In this document: positions 26,813-35,702 of the stretch, piece by piece | Layout of the letters: every line of letters starts with the position of its first letter | Position numbering within the stretch: position 1 is the stretch's first letter | NCBI GenBank assembly: GCA_903873955.1 | Contig: CAIQQL010000142.1 | Span: 1-39,694 of the forward strand | Length of the DNA stretch: 39,694 nucleotides | Direction: 5' to 3' | DNA from: an uncultured archaeon | GTDB taxonomy: Archaea; Nanobdellota; Nanobdellia; Pacearchaeales; GW2011-AR1 | Made by a program: the position numbers and the translations under genes | The notes under the pieces: generated by a model | What the model was told of the DNA's origin: nothing | What the model saw: only the letters and a program-made list of their open reading frames with translations | Databases searched by the model: none

Positions 26813-26813
26813 C

Positions 26814-27161
26814 TTACCAGTGCTCAAACTCGTCCTCGACACGGCTTGCCCAACGATGGACAATGCCCATGACTAGGGCCTTGACCTCCCTTTTCGGTTT
26901 TATAGTGTATTCAAATTGATAACCTCCGCCTGCAAGGTTGGTCTGCATCCTGCTGAGGACGCCGAGGGCATAAAGCTTTTTTACTCCCCGCTGGACTGTG
27001 GAAACATCGAGCCTGATAGCTCTTCCGAGTTTCTCTGTGCTGAATTTTGTCTTTTCGTTTTTGATAAAATAAGAAAATAAAGAGAACTCTGCCTTCGAAA
27101 GTCCAAGTCCGCACCGGATTACTTCTTCCAGACTGAATTTTTTACAGGCAAAATCTATCAT
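26814..27161 (-). CDS. Winged-helix transcriptional regulator (TrmB/MarR-like)
   Basis: LSKAEFSLFSYFIKNEKTKFSTEKLGRAIRLDVSTVQRGVKKLYALGVLSRMQTNLAGGGYQFEYTI. Confidence 0.7.
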   Translation of the reverse strand: MIDFACKKFSLEEVIRCGLGLSKAEFSLFSYFIKNEKTKFSTEKLGRAIRLDVSTVQRGVKKLYALGVLSRMQTNLAGGGYQFEYTIKPKREVKALVMGIVHRWASRVEDEFEHW

Positions 27162-27502
27162 TGTTTTTGTGAAAGGACGCCGTCTATCCTCTGTTTGAGG
27201 ACGGGTTTTGGGGCAAAGCCTATAAGACGCCCTATTTCCTGGCCTTTCTTCAAGACAAGGAGCATAGGGATGCCCTGCACTTCAAATTTTTCGGCTAAAG
27301 CTGTTTCTTTCTCAGTATCGAGCTTGAGAAAAGTAAGTTTTCCAGCATAATCCTTGCTCAGATCTTCAAAGATGGGACCCATCATTTTACAGGGCATGCA
27401 CCAATCTGCATAGAAGTCTACGATGACTGGTGTTGTTGACTTTTCAACCAGCCGGGTGTAGTTTTCCGAGGTGAGATAATTTAAGGTCATGTGTTTCTCC
27501 AA
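27158..27502 (-). CDS. Thioredoxin
   Basis: VIVDFYADWCMPCKMMGPIFEDLS; ATGA overlap with the HTH gene. Confidence 0.93.
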   Translation of the reverse strand: MEKHMTLNYLTSENYTRLVEKSTTPVIVDFYADWCMPCKMMGPIFEDLSKDYAGKLTFLKLDTEKETALAEKFEVQGIPMLLVLKKGQEIGRLIGFAPKPVLKQRIDGVLSQKQ

Positions 27503-27598
27503 TTACGATTTAGTTGCTCATAAGAGTACTGCTGAAAAACTACAGTTCTTTATAAACATGCCGAAGAACTGCAGAATCCTGTGCCTTTTCCACCGTAC

Positions 27599-27871
27599 TT
27601 AAAGCTCAAATTCATCGATGAAGTCCACAATGGTCCTATATCGTTCAAGGAACCTGAATCCTTTGTCGGTGACCATCAGAAATCGGTCCTGATGTTCATC
27701 GGTGACTTCCTTAAGAAGACCCCTGAGGGTGAGCTCGGAGTAATACTCCTTGAAGCGCGCAGTGGTCATCTTGGACTTCCGTAAAAGAGGGGTCGGGCGC
27801 ATATAATTCCTATTTGATTGGACCATCGTGAGGATATCTCGCATTATCTCTAATTTTCCTCTTTTTGCCAT
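27599..27871 (-). CDS. Archaeal winged-helix protein (HTH_45-like)
   Basis: KLEIMRDILTMV...RPTPLLRKSKMTTARFKEYYSELTLRGLLKEV...FLMVTDKGFRFLERYRTIVDFIDEF. Confidence 0.75.
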   Translation of the reverse strand: MAKRGKLEIMRDILTMVQSNRNYMRPTPLLRKSKMTTARFKEYYSELTLRGLLKEVTDEHQDRFLMVTDKGFRFLERYRTIVDFIDEFEL

Positions 27872-27873
27872 GC

Positions 27874-28557
27874 TTAGTTACCTGATCGTTTAAGGACCTT
27901 GTAAAGAATGGCCATAAACAAGAACGTCGATACCAGATAGATTCCTATCTGGTAAATATGCAGGAATCTTGGGAGTAAGATATCGATGATATTGAGGATC
28001 CAGAAGAGCACAAGAAGAAAATAGATGAAATACAGACCCTTCCCTTTTTCTTTGTTATGGGACTCATGATATGCTTTGGAAAACACAAAGGAGATTGCCA
28101 CCAAGAGTGCTGCATTCAGGAAAATACTCATCTCCTGGCTATGGCTGATGACCCCTAGAAATGCAAGCAGTAACGCAGCTGAGTTGATCAGCAGGACTTT
28201 TATCGGGGTATGGCTCCATTTTTTCCACATGACACTGTAGAGGAGATAGAACATGGCCATGAAACTGGAATACAGGAAGATAAAGAGAGAAAGGTTGCCA
28301 ATCGCATGAGGGTTCAGTTCAATGATCTCCTGGAGATTAAAAAAGAAGATGAGGTATTTAATTGAGTATCGGAAGAAATAGGCGATTGCGAAGAAAAGGA
28401 AGGCCCTCCTGAAATATTGGATTCCTTTGTAGGAACTCAGCTCATACATTTCGCGTGTGGCACGATATATCATGAGGCTGCATATCACGATTACAAATGA
28501 ATAGAGTAGTTCAATTCCTAACTCAGGAGGTAGCAGGAATTCTATTGGAGGTCTCAT
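27874..28557 (-). CDS. Polytopic (about 7 TM) membrane protein, possible sensor
   Basis: Multiple hydrophobic segments; directly upstream of the winged-helix gene in the same orientation. Confidence 0.6.
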   Translation of the reverse strand: MRPPIEFLLPPELGIELLYSFVIVICSLMIYRATREMYELSSYKGIQYFRRAFLFFAIAYFFRYSIKYLIFFFNLQEIIELNPHAIGNLSLFIFLYSSFMAMFYLLYSVMWKKWSHTPIKVLLINSAALLLAFLGVISHSQEMSIFLNAALLVAISFVFSKAYHESHNKEKGKGLYFIYFLLVLFWILNIIDILLPRFLHIYQIGIYLVSTFLFMAILYKVLKRSGN

Positions 28558-28600
28558 GATAGTGATATCCTATCCCGATATTTAAAGTTTATATCCTCAG

Positions 28601-28615
28601 TGGACTTAATGTCCA
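28601..28615. promoter_or_regulatory. Palindrome TGGACTTAATGTCCA immediately upstream of TATA box TTTATAAA (28621-28628)
   Basis: Direct reading; 5-bp arms TGGAC/GTCCA in the divergent intergenic region. Confidence 0.5.
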
Positions 28616-28649
28616 TTTCATTTATAAACGCTCTTTGAGAAATACCCTT

Positions 28650-29078
28650 ATGAAAAAAACAAATTTGGTGATGAAAAAATCAACACAGACACTTTTGGTC
28701 TGTCTTGCAGTCATCATTATCATCGTCGCATTGGCAGGATATCTTATATTTGCAAAAAGTCCTTCTGCTGCAGGTCAGCAAGGGCAGGATTCTCAGAAAC
28801 AACAAGGGAAGAATTTTCCTTATAGGCAGGGTGGCTTTAATCAGACAAGGAATTTTAGGTTTAATGAGACACAGATCAGTGAGCTAAATGATTTTTTTAG
28901 TTCAACAACAGACATCTCTGCATTGCAATCCTACTGCCAGACAAACAGGATAGGTTGTTTTTATTATTGTAGGGTCGAGAATATGACCTCGCCTATTTGC
29001 AGTCAATTAAATACCACGATGATGCGCGGGCCACGAAATATGGCTGGAGCGCCCATCGGGCAGGCCCCTGCACAATGA
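28650..29078 (+). CDS. Small secreted/membrane-anchored Gln/Asn/Phe-rich protein with Cys motifs
   Basis: ATG at 28650 lies 26 nt after the TATA box (leaderless). N-terminal TM TLLVCLAVIIIIVALAGYLIF; KNFPYRQGGFNQTRNFRFNETQ; CQTNRIGCFYYCRVENMTSPIC. Confidence 0.65.
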   Translation: MKKTNLVMKKSTQTLLVCLAVIIIIVALAGYLIFAKSPSAAGQQGQDSQKQQGKNFPYRQGGFNQTRNFRFNETQISELNDFFSSTTDISALQSYCQTNRIGCFYYCRVENMTSPICSQLNTTMMRGPRNMAGAPIGQAPAQ

Positions 29079-29782
29079 ACAGCGTTATTCATCTGCAGGA
29101 TGTCTGGAAGAGATATGACATGGGTAAGGCGGGAGGGCTATCGGTGTTGAAGGAGGTCAATCTTGACATAAAACAAGGCGATTTCATCGCAATCACCGGG
29201 CCGAGCGGAAGCGGAAAGAGCACTATCATGCATATCATTGGTGCTCTGGATGTACCTACCCATGGTGAAGTATTTCTCCAGGGAAATAGCGTCAGACTTA
29301 TGGGACAGAACACACTTGCGACCCTCAGGTCAAAGACTATTGGATTTATTTTTCAGCAATTTAATCTTCTGCCTACCTTCAGTGCATTGGAAAACGTCAT
29401 GATCCCTCTTGAGCTTATCGATACGCCTGATGCAGAGGCAAAAGAACGTGCAGAGGCCCTTCTCAAGATGATGGGTCTTGGAGAAAGGTTGCATCACAAG
29501 CCTACAGAGCTTAGTGGCGGTCAGCAGCAGAGAGTTGCCATCGCTCGGGCTCTCGCAAATAATCCTGATGTCATCTTGGCAGATGAACCGACAGGAAATC
29601 TTGATAGCACCACCGGAAGGTTCGTCATGGATTTTCTTTCCCGTCTTAATGAACAGGGCAAGACGGTCATTTTGGTCACGCATGAACTTTCTTTGGTATC
29701 CTACGCCCAGAGGGTTATATATATCCGGGACGGTAGGATTGAAAAAGAAATAACAAATAAACGCCCAAAAAAACTCTCATGA
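29075..29782 (+). CDS. MacB/LolD-type ABC transporter ATP-binding protein
   Basis: GPSGSGKST, LSGGQQQRVAIARAL, VILADEPTGNLD. ATG at 29075 gives an ATGA overlap with the upstream gene; the track start at 28997 is too long. Confidence 0.93.
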   Translation: MNSVIHLQDVWKRYDMGKAGGLSVLKEVNLDIKQGDFIAITGPSGSGKSTIMHIIGALDVPTHGEVFLQGNSVRLMGQNTLATLRSKTIGFIFQQFNLLPTFSALENVMIPLELIDTPDAEAKERAEALLKMMGLGERLHHKPTELSGGQQQRVAIARALANNPDVILADEPTGNLDSTTGRFVMDFLSRLNEQGKTVILVTHELSLVSYAQRVIYIRDGRIEKEITNKRPKKLS

Positions 29783-30909
29783 TAAATCGGCTCTTTCTGT
29801 TAACCTCTGCACTTTTTCTCGTTATGGGATTTTTCATCAGTGCTCAGAGCGTATCTGCTTTGGGTACCTGTTATCCCCAGATTAACTTAGTGAACCAGGA
29901 TCCAAATCCGGCTGTGCCTGGCAGTTATGTCAAGGTTCTCTTGGAAGTCTCAGGCGTTGATAATCCCGATTGTAAAGGGTTTGCTGTGCAGATAAGTCCA
30001 CAGTATCCTTTTTCATTAGACCCTGGGGTTAGTCCAATTCAGGTCTTAAATGACAGCACTTATACTCCAGACTTCAAGACATCATGGACCGTTCCATTCA
30101 AGTTAAGGGTGGCAGACGATGCTATACAAGGAGAGTATACTCTTCCTATCAAGTCGCATACTGGTACCAGCAGGGATTTCTTGACAAACCCTCCTATGCA
30201 GCTTAGTTATGACAATGAAGTGAACATCACTTTGACTGACGCCCTGACAAGTTTTGCCACGGTAGTGCAGGATTCTTCAGGTTCTCAGGTTTCAATTGGT
30301 GTAGTGAACACGGGAACCAATACGGCAAATTCTATGATTGTAAGCATCCCTGTCCAAGATGGTTACAGGGCTACGGGGTCTTCACAGCAGATTGTTGGCA
30401 ATCTGATTGCCGGTGATTATACCATTGTCAGCTTCAATGTCGCTTCAACGGGAACATCAACAGGCGGTGTGGCAGGTGCAGGAAGAAACTTCACACGAGC
30501 AGGTAACTTCACAAGGCCTGCAGGCAATGGATCCAGGCAAGGCTTTGCCGGAGGAGGATTTGGACAAGCCAATCAGACTTCAGGTAATGCTCCATTATTG
30601 ATACAGCTAGACTATACTGACGGGATTGGAAAGAGAAGGACCGTCACAAACTCTGTGCAGTTAAGCAATACTCTTTCTGGAAACAGTTCCAGGACAAGCT
30701 TTGGTTCCGCTCGGACCTCTGCGAGCAGCACTTCTTATTCTGCCTGGGCTTATGGGCTAGGGGGAGCAATTATCGGGGCACTTCTCCTCTTTTTTATCAT
30801 GAGGTATCAGGATAAAAAGAAAAATGTTCCAATAAAATCAGGGCATGACAAAGGTACCCTGAGCGATCCCGATTGGGTCGCTGCTGAAAGATTGTCTCGA
30901 AAAAAATAA
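29779..30909 (+). CDS. COG1361-like membrane-anchored extracellular protein
   Basis: Signal peptide; 'DPNPAVPGSYVKVLLEVSGVDN...'; Gly/Phe/Asn-rich linker; C-terminal TM; ATGA overlap with the ATPase gene. Confidence 0.75.
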   Translation: MINRLFLLTSALFLVMGFFISAQSVSALGTCYPQINLVNQDPNPAVPGSYVKVLLEVSGVDNPDCKGFAVQISPQYPFSLDPGVSPIQVLNDSTYTPDFKTSWTVPFKLRVADDAIQGEYTLPIKSHTGTSRDFLTNPPMQLSYDNEVNITLTDALTSFATVVQDSSGSQVSIGVVNTGTNTANSMIVSIPVQDGYRATGSSQQIVGNLIAGDYTIVSFNVASTGTSTGGVAGAGRNFTRAGNFTRPAGNGSRQGFAGGGFGQANQTSGNAPLLIQLDYTDGIGKRRTVTNSVQLSNTLSGNSSRTSFGSARTSASSTSYSAWAYGLGGAIIGALLLFFIMRYQDKKKNVPIKSGHDKGTLSDPDWVAAERLSRKK

Positions 30910-30924
30910 CGGAGCAATAAAAAG

Positions 30925-32211
30925 ATGAAATTCAAGAGATCTTTTAAAATTGCTCTAAACATAATCTTCCACAGCAAAGTCAGGAGTTGGCTTACTATCC
31001 TTGGAATTGTCATAGGTATTGCGGCAATTGTCGCGATTGTCTCCATCGGGCAAGGTGCCCAGCAAGCTCTTGCACAAAGCCTCAATTCTCTTAATGCCAA
31101 CATTATCACGGTTTCTCCTGGATTTTCACGTGCAGCAGGCGCTGGCGCGGGATTTAGGGGAGGGTTTGGAGGAGGTCAAGACTTCGGGGGATTTGGAAAT
31201 GCAAGATCAGGATCTTCACAGAAAAATCTTACCGCTCGGGATGTTTTGCTGCTCAACAGCATTTCAAATGTAGAGGTTGCCACAGGGTATATCTCCGGGG
31301 GTGTGGACAAGGTGACTTATCTAGGTAAGACGGCGAGGGTCAATATAGAGGGGATAGACCCTGCAGTCATGAAGGATATTGTTACCACTGATTTGAGTAC
31401 CGGGAGATATCTTGTCAAAGGAGACTCAGGATCGGTGGTCATCGGTGGGAGAATCGCCAATTCTACTTTCTCTAATATCGACATCAATCGTATGATTGTC
31501 ATAGGGGGAAAGAACTTCAGGATTGTGGGCATCTTGCAGCAGAGCGGAGGCAACGACGATGCTAAGATCTACATGCCCATTGAGAGTGCGGTCACGATAA
31601 TCGATGGGAAAGTCAAAGATAATTATGATTCGGTGCTGGTAAAAATAAAGGACATTACCCTAACTGATGACACGGTTACCAAGATTACGAACACCTTGAT
31701 GGCCTCCCACACCATTCTCGCAAATAAAAATCCTGATTTCACTGTGACCTCGCTTAAGTCGGTCCAGCAAAGGGTCACTTCTACCTTAAGTTCGCAGTCT
31801 TTGTTCTTAAGTGCCATTGCAGCAATTTCATTAATTGTAGGGGCAATAGGCATCATGAATACGATGTTTACCTCTGTCCTTGAGAAGACACGCGAAATAG
31901 GTGTTCTCAAGGCGTTAGGTGCAAAGAATACGGATATTCTTACGATATTCCTGCTTAACTCAGGAATCATCGGTTTTATCGGAGGGGTCTTTGGAGTGCT
32001 CTTAGGTGTCCTCAGTTCAGGATATGTGGCGTCAATTAGCGGTGTTTCATTAGGTGGGGGAGGGAGAATGGGTTTAGCGACGGCATATGTAAGCCCTCAG
32101 CTAATCATAGGAGTGTTTACAATTTCTATTCTTGTTGGTCTTATTTCTGGTGCAATTCCTGCTTATCGCGCTTCAAGGCTCAGGCCTATTGAAGCACTAC
32201 GTTCAGAGTAA
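30925..32211 (+). CDS. MacB/FtsX-type ABC transporter permease
   Basis: KIALNIIFHSKVRSWLTILGIVIGIAAIVAIVSIGQGAQQ...; 'GAIGIMNTMFTSVLEKTREIGVLKALGAKN'; 'GAIPAYRASRLRPIEALRSE'. Confidence 0.93.
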   Translation: MKFKRSFKIALNIIFHSKVRSWLTILGIVIGIAAIVAIVSIGQGAQQALAQSLNSLNANIITVSPGFSRAAGAGAGFRGGFGGGQDFGGFGNARSGSSQKNLTARDVLLLNSISNVEVATGYISGGVDKVTYLGKTARVNIEGIDPAVMKDIVTTDLSTGRYLVKGDSGSVVIGGRIANSTFSNIDINRMIVIGGKNFRIVGILQQSGGNDDAKIYMPIESAVTIIDGKVKDNYDSVLVKIKDITLTDDTVTKITNTLMASHTILANKNPDFTVTSLKSVQQRVTSTLSSQSLFLSAIAAISLIVGAIGIMNTMFTSVLEKTREIGVLKALGAKNTDILTIFLLNSGIIGFIGGVFGVLLGVLSSGYVASISGVSLGGGGRMGLATAYVSPQLIIGVFTISILVGLISGAIPAYRASRLRPIEALRSE

Positions 32212-32283
32212 CAAACGAAGACCGTAGATAGTCTTTAAATAATAGATTTAGGATAAGAAGAACCTTGGAAATATTTTCTTTGA

Positions 32284-33783
32284 CTATTCCATAGGGGTCT
32301 TGATCTCTACATCATCCTCTTTTTTTGTCTTTACCAAGAGCGCAATAAACGCTCCGACAAGCACGACTGCTGCAGAAACGAGGAACACTGTCGAGTATGC
32401 ATTGATCTGTGCTTTCAAGATGAGCAGGGGCACTACTTGCGAATAAACGAGTGGTGTGTGGACATTGATGATGGTGCCTTGCGAAAGGGAGATGACATGG
32501 CTTTCAATGGAGTTGTTCAGGATTGTTGCAAACACGGCAATACCAAATGCTCCTGCAATGTTCCTGACAAGTGCAAGCACTGATGAAGCGATTCCTATCT
32601 CTTTTTCAGGCACTGCGCTCGCGATTGCACTGGTACGCTGGGCCATCCCGAATCCAAGTCCGAATGCCATGATGGTCAATGGATAGATGATGTCCCAGGC
32701 AGTTGACCTGGCATCAATGCCTGCAAACAGGTACAATCCTAGGGCAGCAATCAGGGTGCTTGCAAAGATGACATATCTGCTTTCTACTTTGCCAACAAGA
32801 CGCGAGCCAAACTGCGCGGCTATGACCATCGCAAATGCCAGGGGCATGAACAAGTAGCCTGTCTCTGTCGCACTGTATCCTAAGAACGTTTGTGCAAAGA
32901 CAGGGATAAGGAACACGCTGCCCATGAAACCCATGAACACAATAAAATTATTGACTAATGTCCAGACAAAGACGGGGATCTTGAAGAACTTGAGGTCAAC
33001 AATCGGCTCTGGATGGTTCTTTTCGATGATGTAGAAAATCACTCCAAAAACAATGACTGTAGCATAGGCAAGGATACTGTTCAAAGACCACCAACCCCAG
33101 TCAACTCCTTGGTCAAGTACTAAAACCAGTGCTGCAAGTGAAATTCCTAAAGTTACTGCCCCAAACCAATCAAACTTGACTGTCTTTTTTTCCGCTACTG
33201 ACTCATTGACGTATTTGATTGCCATATAGATTCCTAAAGCTCCGATTGGGAGATTGATCAAGAAGATGGATCTCCAGCCAAAGATATCGATAAGTGGACC
33301 TCCTAGGAGTGGACCGAAAACTGATGCTGCTGCAAATGATGCTGACCAGATTCCCAGGGCCTGTGCACGCTCTTTGCCTGCCCTAAAAGTGACCGTGATG
33401 ATTGCCATGGCAGTAGGATAGTCTGCAGACCCGGCAATCGCCTGTATGATACGGAAAACAATCATCGAAGATAGATTCCAGGAAAATCCGGCAAGGATCG
33501 AGCCAACAATAAAGATGCTAAAACCCAAGATATAAACTTTCTTTCGGCCTATCGTATCTCCTAATTTTCCCCAGACGGGAACAAAGACAGCATTTGCGAG
33601 AATGTATGCAGTCGCAATCCATCCGGCAGAAGAGATGGTTATCCTGAAATCATCAATAATCTTTGGCAGAGCGAGATTTACAATGGTCTGGTCAAGACGG
33701 CCTAAAAAAGTACCGACAATAACAGTAATGAGCACTAACCATTGCGTTTTCTTTGAAGATTCCATGTGAAGATTAGAACTCAA
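32284..33783 (-). CDS. MFS transporter, DHA2/EmrB-QacA family
   Basis: GTFLGRLDQTIVNLALPKI, FVPVWGKLGDTIGRKKVYI, ~14 TM pattern. Confidence 0.9.
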   Translation of the reverse strand: MSSNLHMESSKKTQWLVLITVIVGTFLGRLDQTIVNLALPKIIDDFRITISSAGWIATAYILANAVFVPVWGKLGDTIGRKKVYILGFSIFIVGSILAGFSWNLSSMIVFRIIQAIAGSADYPTAMAIITVTFRAGKERAQALGIWSASFAAASVFGPLLGGPLIDIFGWRSIFLINLPIGALGIYMAIKYVNESVAEKKTVKFDWFGAVTLGISLAALVLVLDQGVDWGWWSLNSILAYATVIVFGVIFYIIEKNHPEPIVDLKFFKIPVFVWTLVNNFIVFMGFMGSVFLIPVFAQTFLGYSATETGYLFMPLAFAMVIAAQFGSRLVGKVESRYVIFASTLIAALGLYLFAGIDARSTAWDIIYPLTIMAFGLGFGMAQRTSAIASAVPEKEIGIASSVLALVRNIAGAFGIAVFATILNNSIESHVISLSQGTIINVHTPLVYSQVVPLLILKAQINAYSTVFLVSAAVVLVGAFIALLVKTKKEDDVEIKTPME

Positions 33784-33791
33784 TCAAGGAG

Positions 33792-34475
33792 TTATTTATA
33801 GATCCACAGCTTTGCGGACATGCCATTCTTAAGTTCAGGGTAAGCGTTGATGTCATATTTGACCTTTACGTCATAAGACTGGAGAGCCCGTTTATCTGAG
33901 ATGCTAAAGACAATATCTGTCTGATGGGCTGTTTCGCTGATGGAGTCCACGACTCCTGAATATTGCTTTGAACCATATGCGTCGGCCGTGAAGACCACCC
34001 GTTGCCCGAGTTTGATATCTCTCAATCCTTTGTCTTCCTCGACTTGGCCGACCACTCGAAGTTCAAGAGGGTCGATCATCTGCACGATGGCCTGCTGGGA
34101 AGTGACGACTGCTCCGGGTGTGTTGAGGACATTGATGACCACGCCGCTTGTTTTTGCACGTATAGGCATGTCGCCTACCTGTGCCACGATCATGTTCTCA
34201 GAAACAACATCTCCTTCATGGACAAACACTTTGTCTAATATTCCTGGTGTTGAAGAGGTTAATGCGATGACTGGGGCATTGACTGCCGCTTTTTCCACAT
34301 AGACCCGGCTTTGTGCAATGGTCCAATAGGTCATTCCAATCGCAATGGCTGCAAGAATGAATAGGATAAAAGCCACCTTGAACTTGCTGCTTCTTGTCAA
34401 GTTAAGGATTGCCTTTTCTTCTTTTTTCTCAAATTCCTGGGCTTTTTTAAAAATGTCTTGTTTTTTTTCACTCAT
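33792..34475 (-). CDS. Short HlyD/EmrA-like membrane-fusion-type protein
   Basis: N-terminal cytosolic helix and TM; 'VNAPVIALTSSTPGILDKVFVHEGDVVSENMIVAQVGDMPIRAKTSGVVINVLNTPGAVV' biotinyl-lipoyl-like halves; β-barrel-like C-terminus. Confidence 0.8.
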   Translation of the reverse strand: MSEKKQDIFKKAQEFEKKEEKAILNLTRSSKFKVAFILFILAAIAIGMTYWTIAQSRVYVEKAAVNAPVIALTSSTPGILDKVFVHEGDVVSENMIVAQVGDMPIRAKTSGVVINVLNTPGAVVTSQQAIVQMIDPLELRVVGQVEEDKGLRDIKLGQRVVFTADAYGSKQYSGVVDSISETAHQTDIVFSISDKRALQSYDVKVKYDINAYPELKNGMSAKLWIYK

Positions 34476-35427
34476 GGGCTTTCACTTTCTTCGCCTTTCG
34501 GGAATCTAATATCATGATAATGATTACAAGGATGATACCAATGAATGCCCCTCCTGCGCCGTAGACCCATTTAAGATAATCGGAATTGGTGTTTGTTTTG
34601 CAGATAGTCTCAAGTTTCTGTGGCATGTTTACCGTCACGTTCTTTTCGATAGTGCTTCGTACACCTGAAATATCAGTATAGGAAATATCAAGGGTGAGCT
34701 GTTTGGTTGTGTCTTTTGGCAATACTTTGATATGGGAAATGATAAAATCTCCTTTATCCAGGTCACCGATGACTGCAGATGGGGGACCTAAGGTGGTAAT
34801 ATCGGACTGCTGCTTGATGGTTAATAAGACTGAATGGGCAAGATTTTGTCCAGTATTGGTCACGACAAAGGAGGTTCCTTGTGGAGTAATCTCCTGCATC
34901 ATTACATCAAAATCTGTCTGGGTCTTTCCTATCATGATAGGAATCTCTTCTTGAATACTTGTGCCTTTGGAGGCGTCAGCGGTCTTTCTGAACTTGAGTT
35001 TTGAGATTCCTTCTGGAGCATTGTCGGCAACCTTAATCCTATACTTGAGGACAACTTGGTTTGCGTCTTTATCCATGCCCATCTTATAGGCATTGACTGT
35101 TCCTGGAAGGGCTCCGATATCTTTGACTAATGACTCATTTGAAGTGAACGGATAGTCTGAGACAATCTGGAAGATGGCATGAGGGGCATCAGCTTCACCC
35201 ATGTTCTGGACTTTTATCCAGAGGTCAAACCATTCACCAGGGCTTACTGGGTAAGGTTCATATTTGAGTGTATTGACATCGAGACTCGATTCACTCGTGG
35301 TCGCAGTAGCGCTTAGGGTGTTATTTATTTGGTAGCTATTGGCTGCGCTGGAAAATGCAGAAAAGGAAAGAAGGGTAAAAACTAATGCTGCAATCAAGGA
35401 TAAACTGAGCACAGGTCTATTTTTCAT
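34468..35427 (-). CDS. COG1361-like membrane-anchored extracellular protein (paralog of 29779-30909)
   Basis: Signal peptide; 'YPVSPGEWFDLWIKVQNMGEADAPHAIFQIVSDYPF'; 'IGDLDKGDFIISHIKV'; C-terminal TM YGAGGAFIGIILVIIIMIL. Confidence 0.75.
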   Translation of the reverse strand: MKNRPVLSLSLIAALVFTLLSFSAFSSAANSYQINNTLSATATTSESSLDVNTLKYEPYPVSPGEWFDLWIKVQNMGEADAPHAIFQIVSDYPFTSNESLVKDIGALPGTVNAYKMGMDKDANQVVLKYRIKVADNAPEGISKLKFRKTADASKGTSIQEEIPIMIGKTQTDFDVMMQEITPQGTSFVVTNTGQNLAHSVLLTIKQQSDITTLGPPSAVIGDLDKGDFIISHIKVLPKDTTKQLTLDISYTDISGVRSTIEKNVTVNMPQKLETICKTNTNSDYLKWVYGAGGAFIGIILVIIIMILDSRKAKKVKAHE

Positions 35428-35520
35428 AGCAACCCATACCTAAGTCCCTTTAAAAATCTTTTGATAGTAAACTCCTCTTTTTTCTCAAAAAGTGTCAATT
35501 AATCGTCGGTAAATTAACAG

Positions 35521-35553
35521 AATATATCACTTAGTGAATATATCACTTTGTGA
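35521..35553. promoter_or_regulatory. Tandem 16-bp repeat (AATATATCACTTAGTG / AATATATCACTTTGTG), each with a TCACTT-N-GTGA palindrome-like site
   Basis: Direct reading: 35521-35536 and 35537-35552, one mismatch. In the intergenic region upstream of the COG1361-HlyD-MFS genes. Confidence 0.6.
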
Positions 35554-35702
35554 GGTATTTTTCATCTAGCCCGATCTTTTTAATTAGAAATACTCTTCTA
35601 GGGGCTTTTGTTATGAGGTTTCTTGAGCGGTAATCTGGACTATTCAAGTAAGAAGGAATTTAAACAGCCGGTGATTAAGAGATTCAGTATCTGGGGAAAA
35701 AC

